Shown piece by piece: positions 7,881-16,023 of a DNA stretch of 38,100 nucleotides (the first letter of the stretch is position 1; each line of letters begins with the position of its first letter). A program made the position numbers and the translations under genes. Location of the stretch: the NCBI GenBank assembly GCA_964242215.1, contig CAXTCJ010000042.1:1-38100 (forward strand), read 5' to 3'. The notes under the pieces were generated by a model. The model made no database searches and was not told the origin of the DNA. It saw only the letters and a list, made by a program, of their open reading frames with translations. Origin of the DNA: LMUY01 sp964242215 (GTDB taxonomy: Bacteria > Pseudomonadota > Alphaproteobacteria > Acetobacterales > Acetobacteraceae).

Positions 7881-8495
7881 GTGATGGTCGATCTGGGATG
7901 GTTTGCCTCAGCGATCGCCTTCGCCGTGTCCATGTCCGGGACTCCCGGTCCGAACAACACGATGGTCACCGCCTCTGGTGCGGCCTGGGGCTTCCGCCGC
8001 ACCGTGCCGCACATGGCAGGGATCTCGGTCGGCTTCCCGGCCATGCTGCTGGCCGTGGCGCTCGGGGCCGGGGAAGTGCTGCGAAGCCGGCCGTGGCTGC
8101 ACGAGGGGCTGCGCTGGATCGGGGCGGCTTATCTGCTGTGGCTGGCCTGGCACATCGCGACTGCGCGGCCGGCAACGCCCGGCCAGGCACCAGCGGGCCG
8201 GCCGATCAGCTTCCCGCAAGCGGCCCTGTTCCAGTGGGTCAACCCAAAGGCCTGGGTGATCTCGGTCGGCGCCGTCGTCACCTACACGACCGCGACCGGC
8301 GGCGCCCTGATCGCTCAGGCCGCCATGCTTGCCCTGATCTTCGTGGTGGTCACCTCGCTCTGCACCGCGTTCTGGACCATGGCCGGCGTCGGCGCGTCCC
8401 GGCTGCTCCGCACCCCGGCGGCACTGCGGCGCTTCAACCTGGTGCTGGCCGGGCTGCTGGTCGTCTCGCTGGTGCCGTTGCTGCAGGGCGAGTAG
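7881..8495 (+). CDS. LysE/RhtB family amino-acid exporter
   Basis: A 204-residue inner-membrane exporter with about six predicted hydrophobic segments. The family signature GTPGPNNTMV appears at residues 20-29, followed by the helical GAAYLLWLAWHIA segment and the FQWVNPKAWVISVGA motif. Members export lysine, homoserine, threonine or other amino acids; the substrate here cannot be told. The start is GTG 7881 or ATG 7884, behind a G-rich stretch. Only 4 bp separate its stop from the convergent HAD gene. Confidence 0.9.
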   Translation: MMVDLGWFASAIAFAVSMSGTPGPNNTMVTASGAAWGFRRTVPHMAGISVGFPAMLLAVALGAGEVLRSRPWLHEGLRWIGAAYLLWLAWHIATARPATPGQAPAGRPISFPQAALFQWVNPKAWVISVGAVVTYTTATGGALIAQAAMLALIFVVVTSLCTAFWTMAGVGASRLLRTPAALRRFNLVLAGLLVVSLVPLLQGE

Positions 8496-8499
8496 CGGC

Positions 8500-9351
8500 T
8501 CACCAAACGAAGCGCGGCATGATCGCGACCGGCGCCAACCCGGCAAGCCGGGCTTCGGCCTCGGCCGCGCCATGGTCGTCGCCGAGCGCCTCGCCATGGA
8601 TGCCGCCCAGCACCCAGCACGAATCCACGCCTGCCGCGGCCGCGCCGGCGATGTCCGTGCGCAAGGCGTCGCCCACGGCCAACGTGCGGCCCTTGGGTGT
8701 GCCGAGCATGTCCAACACCGGCGCGTAGATCGCCGGGTCGGGCTTGCCGAGCGAGCGCACCGTGCCGCCCATCTGCTCGTAACGCGCTGCCAACGCACCG
8801 GCGCAGATCACCCGCACCCCGCCGCGGATCACCTCCAGATCGGGGTTGGCGCAGATCATCGGCAGGGCGTTGCGGGCACATTCGGTCAACACATCCTCGA
8901 ACGCCTCCACGTCCTGGTGGCCGCGGTGGTCGTCCGGCCCGGTGTTGAGCACGAAATCCGCCTCCGCTGGGCTGGCCGCCAACTCCAGGTCGAGGCCCTC
9001 CGCCACGTTGCGGTCGCGCTCCGGCCCGAGATGCCAGACGCGGCGGCCGAGTGCGGCGAACCACGGATCGGTGCGGTCGCGCAAAGCCAGGTGCACCGCC
9101 TCGCCCGAGGTCAGTACGCCGTTGTACAGGGTTGGCAGCAAGCTCATGTGCGCGAGCATCCGCTCCACCGCGGCCGAGCGGCGCGGGGCATTGGACAGCA
9201 GCACGCACCGCTTGCCTGCCTGCTGCAGCTGCTGCAGGCAGTTGGCTGCGCCCTCGTACGGGCGCACCCCATCGTGGATCACGCCCCACAGGTCGAGGAT
9301 GAACCCGTCGTAGCGGTCGGCGAGGGCAGCCATGCCAGGATAGAGGGTCAT
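8500..9351 (-). CDS. HAD-superfamily class IIA hydrolase (TIGR01459-like)
   Basis: A 283-residue HAD phosphatase with a class IIA cap. Motif I reads FILDLWGVIHDG with nucleophile Asp20. The position two residues on, usually Asp, is Trp22, a substitution I recall as typical of this alphaproteobacterial subgroup. Motif II is LLSNAPR, motif III Lys in LGKPDPAIY, and motif IV AVGDALRTDIAGAAAAG. The ATG at 9351 overlaps the pyrD stop as ATGA, so the two are translationally coupled. A longer reading into pyrD is not supported. The substrate is unknown; a sugar-phosphate or nucleotide phosphatase is plausible. Confidence 0.9.
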   Translation of the reverse strand: MTLYPGMAALADRYDGFILDLWGVIHDGVRPYEGAANCLQQLQQAGKRCVLLSNAPRRSAAVERMLAHMSLLPTLYNGVLTSGEAVHLALRDRTDPWFAALGRRVWHLGPERDRNVAEGLDLELAASPAEADFVLNTGPDDHRGHQDVEAFEDVLTECARNALPMICANPDLEVIRGGVRVICAGALAARYEQMGGTVRSLGKPDPAIYAPVLDMLGTPKGRTLAVGDALRTDIAGAAAAGVDSCWVLGGIHGEALGDDHGAAEAEARLAGLAPVAIMPRFVW

Positions 9352-10397
9352 GCGCCGCTCCCTACAGCCTCGGTGGCGTTGCGGAAACCCTCGCGGCGCA
9401 AAGCGGTGGCCAGCTCGGCCTTCATCCGCGGCAGCAGCGCCGGGCCATGCACGGCGAACGCGGCATACAGCTGCACCATGTGCGCGCCCGCCCGCAACTT
9501 GGTCAGCACGTCCTCCCCCGTGGACACGCCACCGCAGCCGATCAGCGTCAGCCGTCCCGCCGCCAGCTTCCACGCCTGAGCAAGCAGGGCGGTGGACTTC
9601 GCCATCAGCGGCGGCCCGGACAATCCGCCGGTCTGGGCGATGTGCCGCCCCCGCAGCTCCGGCGGCCGCGACACGGTGGTGTTGGAGACGATCAGCCCCA
9701 CCACCCCGCACTCCACCGCCACCTGCACGACGCTTTCCAGGCCGCCCGGCGGCAGGTCGGGTGCCACTTTCACGAAGATCGGCGGGCGGTTCGCCACCTG
9801 CCCCACCGCCTGCAGGATGCCTCGCAGCGACGCCGCCTCCTGCAAGGCACGCAGCCCCACGGTATTGGGGGAGCTGACGTTCAGCGTGATATAGGCCGCA
9901 TACGGCGCCACGGCGGCGACCAGATCCGGGTAGTCCCGCTCGGGCTCCGCGCCGTCCTTGTTGATCCCGACGTTGAGGCCCAGCAGCGCGTCGGCCGGCG
10001 GATGCAGCCCGGCCAGGCGGGTGACGAACGCGGCGATTCCCTGATTGTTCATGCCCATGCGGTTGATCACCGCGCCGCCCTCCAGCCGGAACAGCCGCGG
10101 CTGGGGATTGCCGATCTGTGGGCGTGGCGTGACGGTGCCGAGTTCGACGCCGCCGAAACCCAGCCGGAACAGGCCCGGCGCCGCCACCGCGTCCTTGTCG
10201 AACCCGGCGGCCAAGCCGATCGGGTTGCGCAGCGTGCGCCCGAGAAGCGTCGTGGCGAGCACCGGATCGTCCGTGATGGGGGCACGGCCGGCAAGGCCCA
10301 GCTTGAGCGCGTGCAGGGCCAACCGATGGGCGCGCTCGGGATCGATCCGGCGCAGGGCCGGCAGGAAGGCGGAGGCGATTGCAGGGGTCATGGGCAT
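9348..10397 (-). CDS. pyrD: Dihydroorotate dehydrogenase (quinone), class 2
   Basis: A 349-residue membrane-associated flavoenzyme that oxidises dihydroorotate to orotate in pyrimidine synthesis and passes electrons to quinone. The N-terminal helical extension (DPERAHRLALHALKLG) that marks class 2 is present. FMN and substrate motifs follow: GLAAGFDKDA, GFGGVELGTVTP, NRMGMNNQG, the catalytic-Ser segment NVSSPNTVGLR, FVKVAPD, SNTT, GGLSGPPL, and IGCGGVSTGEDV near the C-terminus. Start ATG 10397, or 10391 two codons later. It overlaps the HAD gene by 4 bp in an operon. Confidence 0.96.
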   Translation of the reverse strand: MPMTPAIASAFLPALRRIDPERAHRLALHALKLGLAGRAPITDDPVLATTLLGRTLRNPIGLAAGFDKDAVAAPGLFRLGFGGVELGTVTPRPQIGNPQPRLFRLEGGAVINRMGMNNQGIAAFVTRLAGLHPPADALLGLNVGINKDGAEPERDYPDLVAAVAPYAAYITLNVSSPNTVGLRALQEAASLRGILQAVGQVANRPPIFVKVAPDLPPGGLESVVQVAVECGVVGLIVSNTTVSRPPELRGRHIAQTGGLSGPPLMAKSTALLAQAWKLAAGRLTLIGCGGVSTGEDVLTKLRAGAHMVQLYAAFAVHGPALLPRMKAELATALRREGFRNATEAVGSGA

Positions 10398-10473
10398 CCG
10401 GGTGCGCGGGGCGAACGTGGTCGGTGACCCAGCGGGCTTGCCTCGCCCGCCGGATTGACCGATTGCTGTCTCG

Positions 10474-10719
10474 ATGTGGGACGAACCTTATCTGGAAACG
10501 TGCTGTCGGTCAGCCCTGCACCGGCTGCTGCTGGTAGGTGCGACCGGTCGGCCGCCCGGTTTGAAAGACGGCCCGTGCCTGGAGCGACTGACCGGGCTCG
10601 GCTTTGCCTGCGAACGGGTGGATGGCCGTTATATCGTGACCGAGGCCGGCTTGGAGCGCCATGCGGTGGAGATCGCACCCACCGCGGACGTGAAGCTTCG
10701 GCGGCGGCGGCGAGCTTAA
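10474..10719 (+). CDS. Small hypothetical protein (81 aa)
   Basis: Not recognised. The C-terminal half (ERLTGLGFACERVDGRYIVTEAGLERHAVEI) has the look of the end of a winged helix: a helix, then a beta hairpin around DGRYIVT, then a short helix. It ends in a basic tail (LRRRRRA). A small DNA-binding or regulatory protein is possible. It is divergent from pyrD, and the codon choice resembles neighbouring genes, but no strong ribosome binding site is seen. Confidence 0.5.
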   Translation: MWDEPYLETCCRSALHRLLLVGATGRPPGLKDGPCLERLTGLGFACERVDGRYIVTEAGLERHAVEIAPTADVKLRRRRRA

Positions 10720-10743
10720 ACGTCAGCAACGCCGCCTGGCATT

Positions 10744-10977
10744 TCAGCCCAGTTGTGCGGTGATCATCCGGCCCTCGGCGGCGGCGATGCACACCACCTT
10801 GCCGCCATCCGGTGCCGAAACCAGCATCATGTCGCCGCCCGCCAGCATGTCGACCGCATCGTCGAAATAGCCGGGGCTCTGCACCGCGGGCAGGACGTCG
10901 CCGTCGCTCTTGTAGTGCCAGAGTGTGAAGCCATTGGCGTAAGCCAGCACGGACAGGTTGCGGATCGCGAAGCTCAT
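10744..10977 (-). CDS. Small protein of a phage-like type (77 aa)
   Basis: The ATG at 10977 is chosen because AGGAG precedes it by 8 nt; an upstream GTG at 10986 overlaps that ribosome binding site. The protein begins MSFAIRNLSVLAYANGFTLW and continues with HYKS, a YFDDAVDMLAGGDMMLV segment and a C-terminal beta-rich part. From memory, similar small proteins occur in alphaproteobacterial prophages and beside structural genes, but no function is established and no other phage gene is near. It lies 42 nt downstream of the 118-aa gene, in the same orientation, divergent from the S24 regulator. Confidence 0.75.
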   Translation of the reverse strand: MSFAIRNLSVLAYANGFTLWHYKSDGDVLPAVQSPGYFDDAVDMLAGGDMMLVSAPDGGKVVCIAAAEGRMITAQLG

Positions 10978-11019
10978 TTTGGGCACTCCTAGGTTTAAAG
11001 TCCTATAAACGGATACGGT

Positions 11020-11376
11020 TCAGCAAACGATGCCGCGTGCTCGCAAGGCCCATTCGAGATGGCCGAGCGCCTGATACCAGAGCCGCCAATCGGATTGCTG
11101 CTGCACGCGGTCGCTGCGCGGGGCGGATTGCCGCTCGCCCCAGATCCGCAGGATGCGGGCGTGGAGCAGCTCGATGGTGCGCTGCCGATACAGAATATCG
11201 AGGCAGCGCGTGATATCTTCGGGGTCGCAGGGGCGCGGCGGACCCTCGGGGCGCCACCCCAGCCCGGCGCCGTCGCGGCGTGCGATCAGCGCTTCCATGG
11301 TCCACAACCATGCCTCCTGCGCGCTTCGGAATGGTACGGCGAGACCGGCGTCATGGGCACGGCGAAGAGCGAGCAT
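11020..11376 (-). CDS. Hypothetical protein (118 aa) divergent from the S24 regulator
   Basis: The start ATG 11376 is supported by AAGGGAGG 5 nt upstream; a longer reading from GTG 11412 would run through that site. The sequence is helical with many Trp and Arg residues (AQEAWLWTMEALIARRDGAG, then PCDPEDITRCLDILYRQR, then LLHARILRIWGERQ). I recall similar proteins next to LexA-like regulators in related bacteria, but no function. The pattern could support nucleic-acid or protein binding. It is likely the first gene of a two-gene unit with the 77-aa gene. Confidence 0.75.
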   Translation of the reverse strand: MLALRRAHDAGLAVPFRSAQEAWLWTMEALIARRDGAGLGWRPEGPPRPCDPEDITRCLDILYRQRTIELLHARILRIWGERQSAPRSDRVQQQSDWRLWYQALGHLEWALRARGIVC

Positions 11377-11388
11377 GGCGGCCTCCCT

Positions 11389-11485
11389 TAGGACTGAACA
11401 AATCATGAACACATAAACTCCTATTGTGCATACGATCGCAAGCTGAATAAGCGTTAATTCCTATTTGCCTTGGCGTGAATTCCTA
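11389..11485. promoter_or_regulatory. Divergent control region with repeated TAGGA/TCCTA motifs
   Basis: Between the 118-aa gene and the S24 regulator, TCCTA occurs at 11419, 11459 and 11481 (on the minus strand: TAGGAGTTTATG, TAGGAATTAACG, TAGGAATTCACG). An inverted copy, TAGGA, lies at 11389. The two closest copies share TAGGAATT-A/C-ACG and are 22 bp apart, about two helical turns; the next is 40 bp away. Two more copies (10987, 11001) lie just upstream of the 77-aa gene, one overlapping its ribosome binding site. Such an array is what a self-regulating repressor would bind. The S24 protein is the obvious candidate. Confidence 0.45.
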
Positions 11486-11524
11486 GGCAGACTCAGCGCC
11501 CGAGTCGGGTAGAGGGATGCGCCG

Positions 11525-12172
11525 GTGAAACACGAGGATATCTGGCGGGCGCTGGACACGCTCGCGGCCGAGAACGGCCTCTCCGTCTCGGGCCTGGCAC
11601 GCCAGTCGGGGCTGGATCCCACGACGTTCAACCCGTCGAAGCGCTCGATGCCGGACGGCCGCGCGCGCTGGCCCAGCACCGAGAGCCTCGCCAAGGTGCT
11701 GAACGCCACCGGGGCCAGCCTCGAGGCGTTCTCCGCCCTCGTGTCCGGCGCGCGGGCGCTGTCGTCCAATAGCCGGCCGGCGGCCCAGCGCCGCATTCCG
11801 CTGATCGGCCTGGCGCAGGCCGGGTCGGAGGGGTTCTTCGACGATGGCGGCTACCCAGTCGGCGGCAGTTGGGACGAGGTGAGCCTGCCCGAGATCGGCG
11901 ACCTCAATGCCTACGCGCTCGAGATCGCGGGGCAATCGATGGAGCCGGTGTTCCGCGACGGCGACGTGGTGATCGTCTCCCCGGCGGCCCCGATCCGACG
12001 CGGCGACCGCGTGGTGGTGCGCACGGCGGCCGGCGAAGTGATGGCCAAGCAGCTCGCGCGCCGCTCAGCCCGGCGGGTCGAGCTCAAGAGCCTCAACCCG
12101 GCACACAAGGACCGCAGCTTCGATCTGCGGGAAGTGGCCTGGATCCATCGGATCGTCTGGGCAAGCCACTGA
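11525..12172 (+). CDS. S24/LexA-type transcriptional repressor with HTH
   Basis: A 215-residue phage-repressor-like regulator. Residues about 5-70 form a helix-turn-helix domain (GLSVSGLARQSGLDPTTFNPSKR). A C-terminal S24 peptidase domain follows, with nucleophile Ser138 in AGQSMEPVFRDGD and base Lys175 in EVMAKQLARR. An Ala99-Gly100 pair in GLAQAGSEGFF is positioned like the self-cleavage site of LexA/CI proteins. It may therefore respond to RecA-type signals, although many such proteins do not cleave. The start is GTG 11525 with GAGGGA upstream. The repeated TAGGA motifs in its divergent promoter suggest autoregulation. A family-1 repeat starts at the base after its stop. Confidence 0.93.
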   Translation: MKHEDIWRALDTLAAENGLSVSGLARQSGLDPTTFNPSKRSMPDGRARWPSTESLAKVLNATGASLEAFSALVSGARALSSNSRPAAQRRIPLIGLAQAGSEGFFDDGGYPVGGSWDEVSLPEIGDLNAYALEIAGQSMEPVFRDGDVVIVSPAAPIRRGDRVVVRTAAGEVMAKQLARRSARRVELKSLNPAHKDRSFDLREVAWIHRIVWASH

Positions 12173-12313
12173 CCGTCATGCCAGGGGCTGACCCTGGTAT
12201 CCACGGGGATCCACGGACACCAGCCCCGCCTTCTGGCATGCGCGGTTCCAGGCGCTCGTCTTACCTGATCAGCCCAACCCAGTGGTTACGAGGGTCAAGC
12301 CCTGGCATGACGG
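12173..12313 (-). repeat. Family-1 dispersed nested palindrome, copy B
   Basis: About 141 bp from CCGTCATGCCAGGGGCTGAC to CCCTGGCATGACGG, with inverted arms and a diverged centre. The right half (CAGCCCAACCCAGTGG..) aligns with copy D, so its orientation is opposite to A and C. It begins immediately after the TGA of the S24 regulator gene. The rest of the gap up to 12423 shows nothing further that I can name. Confidence 0.85.
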
Positions 12314-12423
12314 TTGTTTAAGCCGCGGGCGGCCTTTCCGGCTGCGATTATGACATTTTGCCAGCAACGTCGTGACGCCGGATGCGTTCTTCGGCAGTGT
12401 ATCATTTACACGGGGGTTTTCTG

Positions 12424-12888
12424 ATGAACAGTTCCACCCGCCGCGCTCTCGGCGGACTTTTCCTAGCCGCAGGCATCGCAGCAGCGGCCTTGCCGGCATC
12501 GGCGCAGCAGGACCCAGGCCATCCGGGCCCGGTCGTTGGCCGCGTGACGATCGTGGCAAAGGCCGCGGCGCTGGGCGTCGGCTACGAGTGGGGTGACGGC
12601 ACGCTGTATTACAATCGGCACCGCTACCACTTCAGCGTCCGCGGCGTGAGCGTGGCCGACGTCGGCTTCAGCCGCATCGTCGGGCACGGCCGCGTCTACG
12701 ACCTCCACCGGCTGGCAGACTTCAGCGGCACCTATGGCGCCGCGACCGGCGAGGCGACGCTGGTGAACGGGCTGGGCGGCCAGGTCCTCAAGAACGGGCA
12801 GGGCGTTGAAATCCGCATCGACGACGTGACCAAGGGGGCGAGGCTCTCAGGCTCGGCGGACGGTATCCAACTAGAACTTCGGCGCTGA
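12424..12888 (+). CDS. Secreted conserved hypothetical protein (154 aa)
   Basis: An exported protein of unknown function. The ATG at 12424 is preferred because it opens a signal peptide (MNSSTRRALGGLFLAAGIAA, cut near ASA-Q); the reading from 12382 adds a leader unlike one. GGGGG lies 7 nt upstream. The mature part is beta-rich: LGVGYEWGDGTLYYN, YHFSVRGVSVADVGFS, a YDLHRLADFSGTYGA motif, and alternating strands to the end. From memory this resembles a widespread small secreted family in proteobacteria with a KxxAxGVGYxWG pattern, but I cannot name a domain with confidence. Confidence 0.8.
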   Translation: MNSSTRRALGGLFLAAGIAAAALPASAQQDPGHPGPVVGRVTIVAKAAALGVGYEWGDGTLYYNRHRYHFSVRGVSVADVGFSRIVGHGRVYDLHRLADFSGTYGAATGEATLVNGLGGQVLKNGQGVEIRIDDVTKGARLSGSADGIQLELRR

Positions 12889-12904
12889 ACGGGGGCAGCC
12901 AGGC

Positions 12905-13648
12905 ATGATGAAACATTTCCTGGCTGCCACCTTCTGCTTCCTCTGCCTCAGTGGGTCGTTCTGGGGCGGGGGCCTGGCCCGCGCGGCCACGCCGCCGGTG
13001 GACGTCGCGCTGGTCCTCGTGACCGACGTCAGCCGATCGATCGACGACAGCGAGTTCCAGCTCGAGAAGCGCGGATACGCCTCGGCCTTCGTCGACCCGA
13101 AGGTCATTGCGGCAATCCAGGGCGGCCCAAATGGCCGCATAGCGGTTGCCTATGTCGAGTTCTCGTCGACCGAGCAGACCCGCACCGTGATCGACTGGAC
13201 GGTGATCTCCGACCAAGGCTCGGCCCAGGCGTTCGCCGACGCGCTGATAGCGCAGCCCCGAAGCTCGTACGGCCGGACCGCGATCAGCACTGGCGTCGAC
13301 CTCGCCACCCATATGCTGTCCGACGCAGCCTTTGCGGAGGCGCACCGCGTGATCGACGTGGCGGGCGACGGCACGAACAACGCCGGCCGTCCCATCACGG
13401 ATGCGCGGGACGAGGCATTGGCGGCCGGAATCACCATCAACGGGCTGGCGATCATCAACGACCACCCCGTCTCCTACACGTTCGCCCATGTGGCACCGCC
13501 CGGCGGGCTGACGAACTGGTACCGGGAGAACGTCATCGGCGGACCCGGCAGCTTCGCGGTCGAGGTGCACGAGTTTTCCGTCTTCGGCGAAGCGATGAGC
13601 CGCAAGCTGATCAATGAGATTGCCGGGCTGCCGACTTTCCGCGGATAG
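12905..13648 (+). CDS. DUF1194 / VWA-like secreted protein
   Basis: A 247-residue exported protein with a von Willebrand factor A-type fold. After the signal peptide (cut near GLARA-A) comes VDVALVLVTDVSRSIDDSEF, containing the metal-ion-dependent adhesion site motif D-x-S-x-S. Later MIDAS-type residues are seen in the SSYGRTAISTGVD segment (Thr) and VIDVAGDGTNNAG (Asp). The length, the order of motifs and the AGITINGLAIIND segment match DUF1194 proteins of alphaproteobacteria. The role is unknown; metal-dependent binding to a protein partner in the periplasm is the family expectation. It follows the preceding secreted protein by 16 bp. Confidence 0.88.
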   Translation: MMKHFLAATFCFLCLSGSFWGGGLARAATPPVDVALVLVTDVSRSIDDSEFQLEKRGYASAFVDPKVIAAIQGGPNGRIAVAYVEFSSTEQTRTVIDWTVISDQGSAQAFADALIAQPRSSYGRTAISTGVDLATHMLSDAAFAEAHRVIDVAGDGTNNAGRPITDARDEALAAGITINGLAIINDHPVSYTFAHVAPPGGLTNWYRENVIGGPGSFAVEVHEFSVFGEAMSRKLINEIAGLPTFRG

Positions 13649-13687
13649 TCCCGGCGTTTTACTCCCGGCTTCGATAAGGATTCCTGA

Positions 13688-14653
13688 ATGAAACAACGCA
13701 ACGTGGGCCGCTCAGGCCTGCAAGTCTCCGCGATCGGCCTCGGCTGCAACAATTTCGGCGGCAGGATCGGGCTGGAGGACGCTCGCAAGGTGGTGCACGC
13801 CGCCCTCGATTCCGGCATCACCCTGTTCGATACCGCCGATGTCTATGGTGCACTCGGGATCGGCACCGCCACCAGCTACAAGGGTGCGTCGGAGGATCTG
13901 CTGGGCCAGATCCTGGGCCCCAACCGCCGCGAGATCGTGCTCGCCACCAAGTTCGCGATGCCGATGAACGATGCGGGCACAAGCTCGGGTGCATCCCGCC
14001 GCTACATCATGCGCGCGGTCGAGGACAGCTTGACCCGGCTCAAGACCGACTGGATCGACCTGTATCAGCAGCACAGCTTCGATCCGAAGACGCCGATCGA
14101 GGAGTCGCTGCGCGCGATGGACGACCTGGTTCGCGCCGGCAAGGTTCGCTACATCGGCTGCTCGAACTTCGCCGCCTGGCAGGTGGCGGACGCCATGTGG
14201 ACGGCGGACGATCGCGGGCTGACGCCGTTCGTGTCCTGCCAGGACGAACTGTCCCTGTTGGTGCGCAAGGCCGATGCGGAGTTGCTGCCGGCGATGGAAC
14301 ACTTCGGCCTCGGTTTGCTGCCGTATTTCCCGTTGGCGAGCGGCCTGCTGACCGGCAAGTACCGCCGCAATGCCACCATGCCCGAAGGCGCCCGCCTGAC
14401 CAACACGCAGCGCCTGGCCGACCGCTACCTGACCGACCGTCACTGGCCGGTGGTGGAGAAGCTGGCCGATTTCTGTGCCGCCCGCGGCCATACCATGGTG
14501 GAGCTGGCGTTCAGTTGGCTGCTGTCCCGCGGCGTCACTGCCAGCGTGATCGCCGGCGCCACCCGGGTAGAACAGGTGCAGCAGAACGCCACGGCCGGTG
14601 ACTGGGTGTTGTCAGCCGAGGACCTGGCCGAGATCGATCAGCTTACGGCGTAA
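13688..14653 (+). CDS. Aldo/keto reductase
   Basis: A 321-residue NADPH-dependent oxidoreductase with a TIM-barrel fold. The catalytic tetrad is visible: Asp48 and Tyr53 in LFDTADVYG, Lys88 in VLATKF, His129 in YQQHSFD. The cofactor-binding loop and the C-terminal IAGATRVEQVQQNA segment are typical of the YajO/Tas-like group. An insertion after Tyr53 (ALGIGTATSYKGASE) lengthens the first loop compared with the common YG-x-SE arrangement. The substrate is unknown. AAGGA lies upstream of the ATG. It converges with the methyltransferase gene across a family-2 palindrome. Confidence 0.92.
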   Translation: MKQRNVGRSGLQVSAIGLGCNNFGGRIGLEDARKVVHAALDSGITLFDTADVYGALGIGTATSYKGASEDLLGQILGPNRREIVLATKFAMPMNDAGTSSGASRRYIMRAVEDSLTRLKTDWIDLYQQHSFDPKTPIEESLRAMDDLVRAGKVRYIGCSNFAAWQVADAMWTADDRGLTPFVSCQDELSLLVRKADAELLPAMEHFGLGLLPYFPLASGLLTGKYRRNATMPEGARLTNTQRLADRYLTDRHWPVVEKLADFCAARGHTMVELAFSWLLSRGVTASVIAGATRVEQVQQNATAGDWVLSAEDLAEIDQLTA

Positions 14654-14672
14654 GCCTCGAGAGTGAGACATC

Positions 14673-14781
14673 CATCCCCCTCCCCTTGAGGGAGGGGCTA
14701 GGGGAGGGGTGGCCCGCGGCACGGTCCGACCTTTAGCCACCCCTCCCCCCGGCCCCCTCCCTCAAGGGGAGGGGGAGGGAT
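14673..14781. repeat. Family-2 nested palindrome, full copy
   Basis: Two inverted arms of about 40 bp flank a centre of about 25 bp. Each arm is itself a perfect 8-bp hairpin (CCCCTCCC, loop CTTGA or TCAAG, GGGAGGGG), and the arms also pair with each other over their length. It lies between the convergent aldo/keto reductase and methyltransferase genes and could end transcription from both sides, although it lacks a T-tract. Confidence 0.85.
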
Positions 14782-14784
14782 CCG

Positions 14785-15969
14785 TCAGAATAGCTGCAGC
14801 AACTGGCCCTTCAGATACGCACTCTCCGGCAGGTTCGGGTGCACCGGATGGTCTGCCCCGGCGCCCCCGGTGAACAGCACCCGCGCGTCCCGCTTCGCCC
14901 GATGCAACGCCGCTGCGACCTGAGCCGTGAACGCGTCCACCGGCGCGTGATGGCTGCACGACGCCACGAACAAGAAACCGCCGGGCGCCACCAGCGGAGC
15001 AGCCAGCCGGGTCATGCGGTTATAGGCGCGCAACCCGGCCTCCGCATCCTTGCGGGACTTGGCGAAGGCGGGCGGGTCGCACACCACCACCTCGTAGCGC
15101 TCCCCGGCGGTGGCCAGTTCGGTCATCACGTCGAACGCATCGCCACGCTCCGCCGTCACCCGCTCGGCCAGCCCGTTCGCACCGGCCGCGGTCATGGCGT
15201 GCTCCAAAGCCGGGGCGCTGGAATCGACCAGGGTCACGGATGTGGCGCCCGCCGCCGCCGCTCGCAGGCCGAAGGCGCCGGTGTGGCAGAACACGTCCAG
15301 CATGCGACCACCCGCGGCCAGGGCGGCGACCCGGTCGCGATTGGGGCGCTGATCGAAGAAGAACCCGGTCTTCTGGCCCCCCAGCGGGTCCACCCCGAAG
15401 CGCACGCCGCCCTCGATCACCTCCACGGTGCCGGGCTCGCCATGCAGCACGGTGACCTCCTGCGGCAGGGCCTCCTGCGCGCGGGCGCCGCTGTCGTTAC
15501 GGGCGATCACGGCGCGCAGCGGCAACACCGCCAGCAGCGCCTGGGTGATCTCGGGCAGCAGCCGGTCCATCGCGGCGGTGTTGGCCTGGACCACCACGAC
15601 GTCGCCGAAACGGTCCACGATCAGGCCCGGCAATTGGTCCGCCTCGGCATGCACCAGGCGGTGGAACGGGCTGTCGCACACGCGGGCCCGCAAGGCCGCC
15701 GCCGCCTCGATGCGCGCATGCACCCAGGCGGCGTCGATCGTGGCCCCGGGATTGCGGTCCAGCATGCGGGCGGCGATCAGGCTGTGCGGGTTGAACGCCC
15801 ACGTGCCATAGCGCCACTTGTCGTCGCCCTCCAGCCGCACCGGTGCCCCCGGTGCCCATTTGCGGTGGTCCGGCGTGGTCGCCAATTCATTGCTGAAAGC
15901 CCAGGGATACCCGGCCTTCAGACGGCGGTCCTGGCGGGGGGACACGCGCAATAGGGGATGGTCGGTCAT
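14785..15969 (-). CDS. rlmI: Class I SAM-dependent rRNA methyltransferase, RlmI-like
   Basis: A 394-residue enzyme that by homology methylates C5 of a cytidine in 23S rRNA (C1962 in E. coli). An N-terminal PUA domain (LRVSPRQDRRLKAGYPWAFS) is followed by a linker with EADQLPGLIVDRFGD. The Rossmann domain then shows GGQKTGFFFDQRPNR, the SAM-binding MLDVFCHTGAFGLRAAA, VDSS, and the catalytic CDPPAFAKSRKD motif around Asp298. A Cys in VASCSHHA is the usual late motif. Length is normal for RlmI. The closely related RlmK/YccW-like paralogues are the main alternative. Confidence 0.9.
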   Translation of the reverse strand: MTDHPLLRVSPRQDRRLKAGYPWAFSNELATTPDHRKWAPGAPVRLEGDDKWRYGTWAFNPHSLIAARMLDRNPGATIDAAWVHARIEAAAALRARVCDSPFHRLVHAEADQLPGLIVDRFGDVVVVQANTAAMDRLLPEITQALLAVLPLRAVIARNDSGARAQEALPQEVTVLHGEPGTVEVIEGGVRFGVDPLGGQKTGFFFDQRPNRDRVAALAAGGRMLDVFCHTGAFGLRAAAAGATSVTLVDSSAPALEHAMTAAGANGLAERVTAERGDAFDVMTELATAGERYEVVVCDPPAFAKSRKDAEAGLRAYNRMTRLAAPLVAPGGFLFVASCSHHAPVDAFTAQVAAALHRAKRDARVLFTGGAGADHPVHPNLPESAYLKGQLLQLF

Positions 15970-16023
15970 CCGGCCACTCTACAAGCAGTTGCAGCGCCGC
16001 GCCTACGACCGTAAGCCAGGGCC

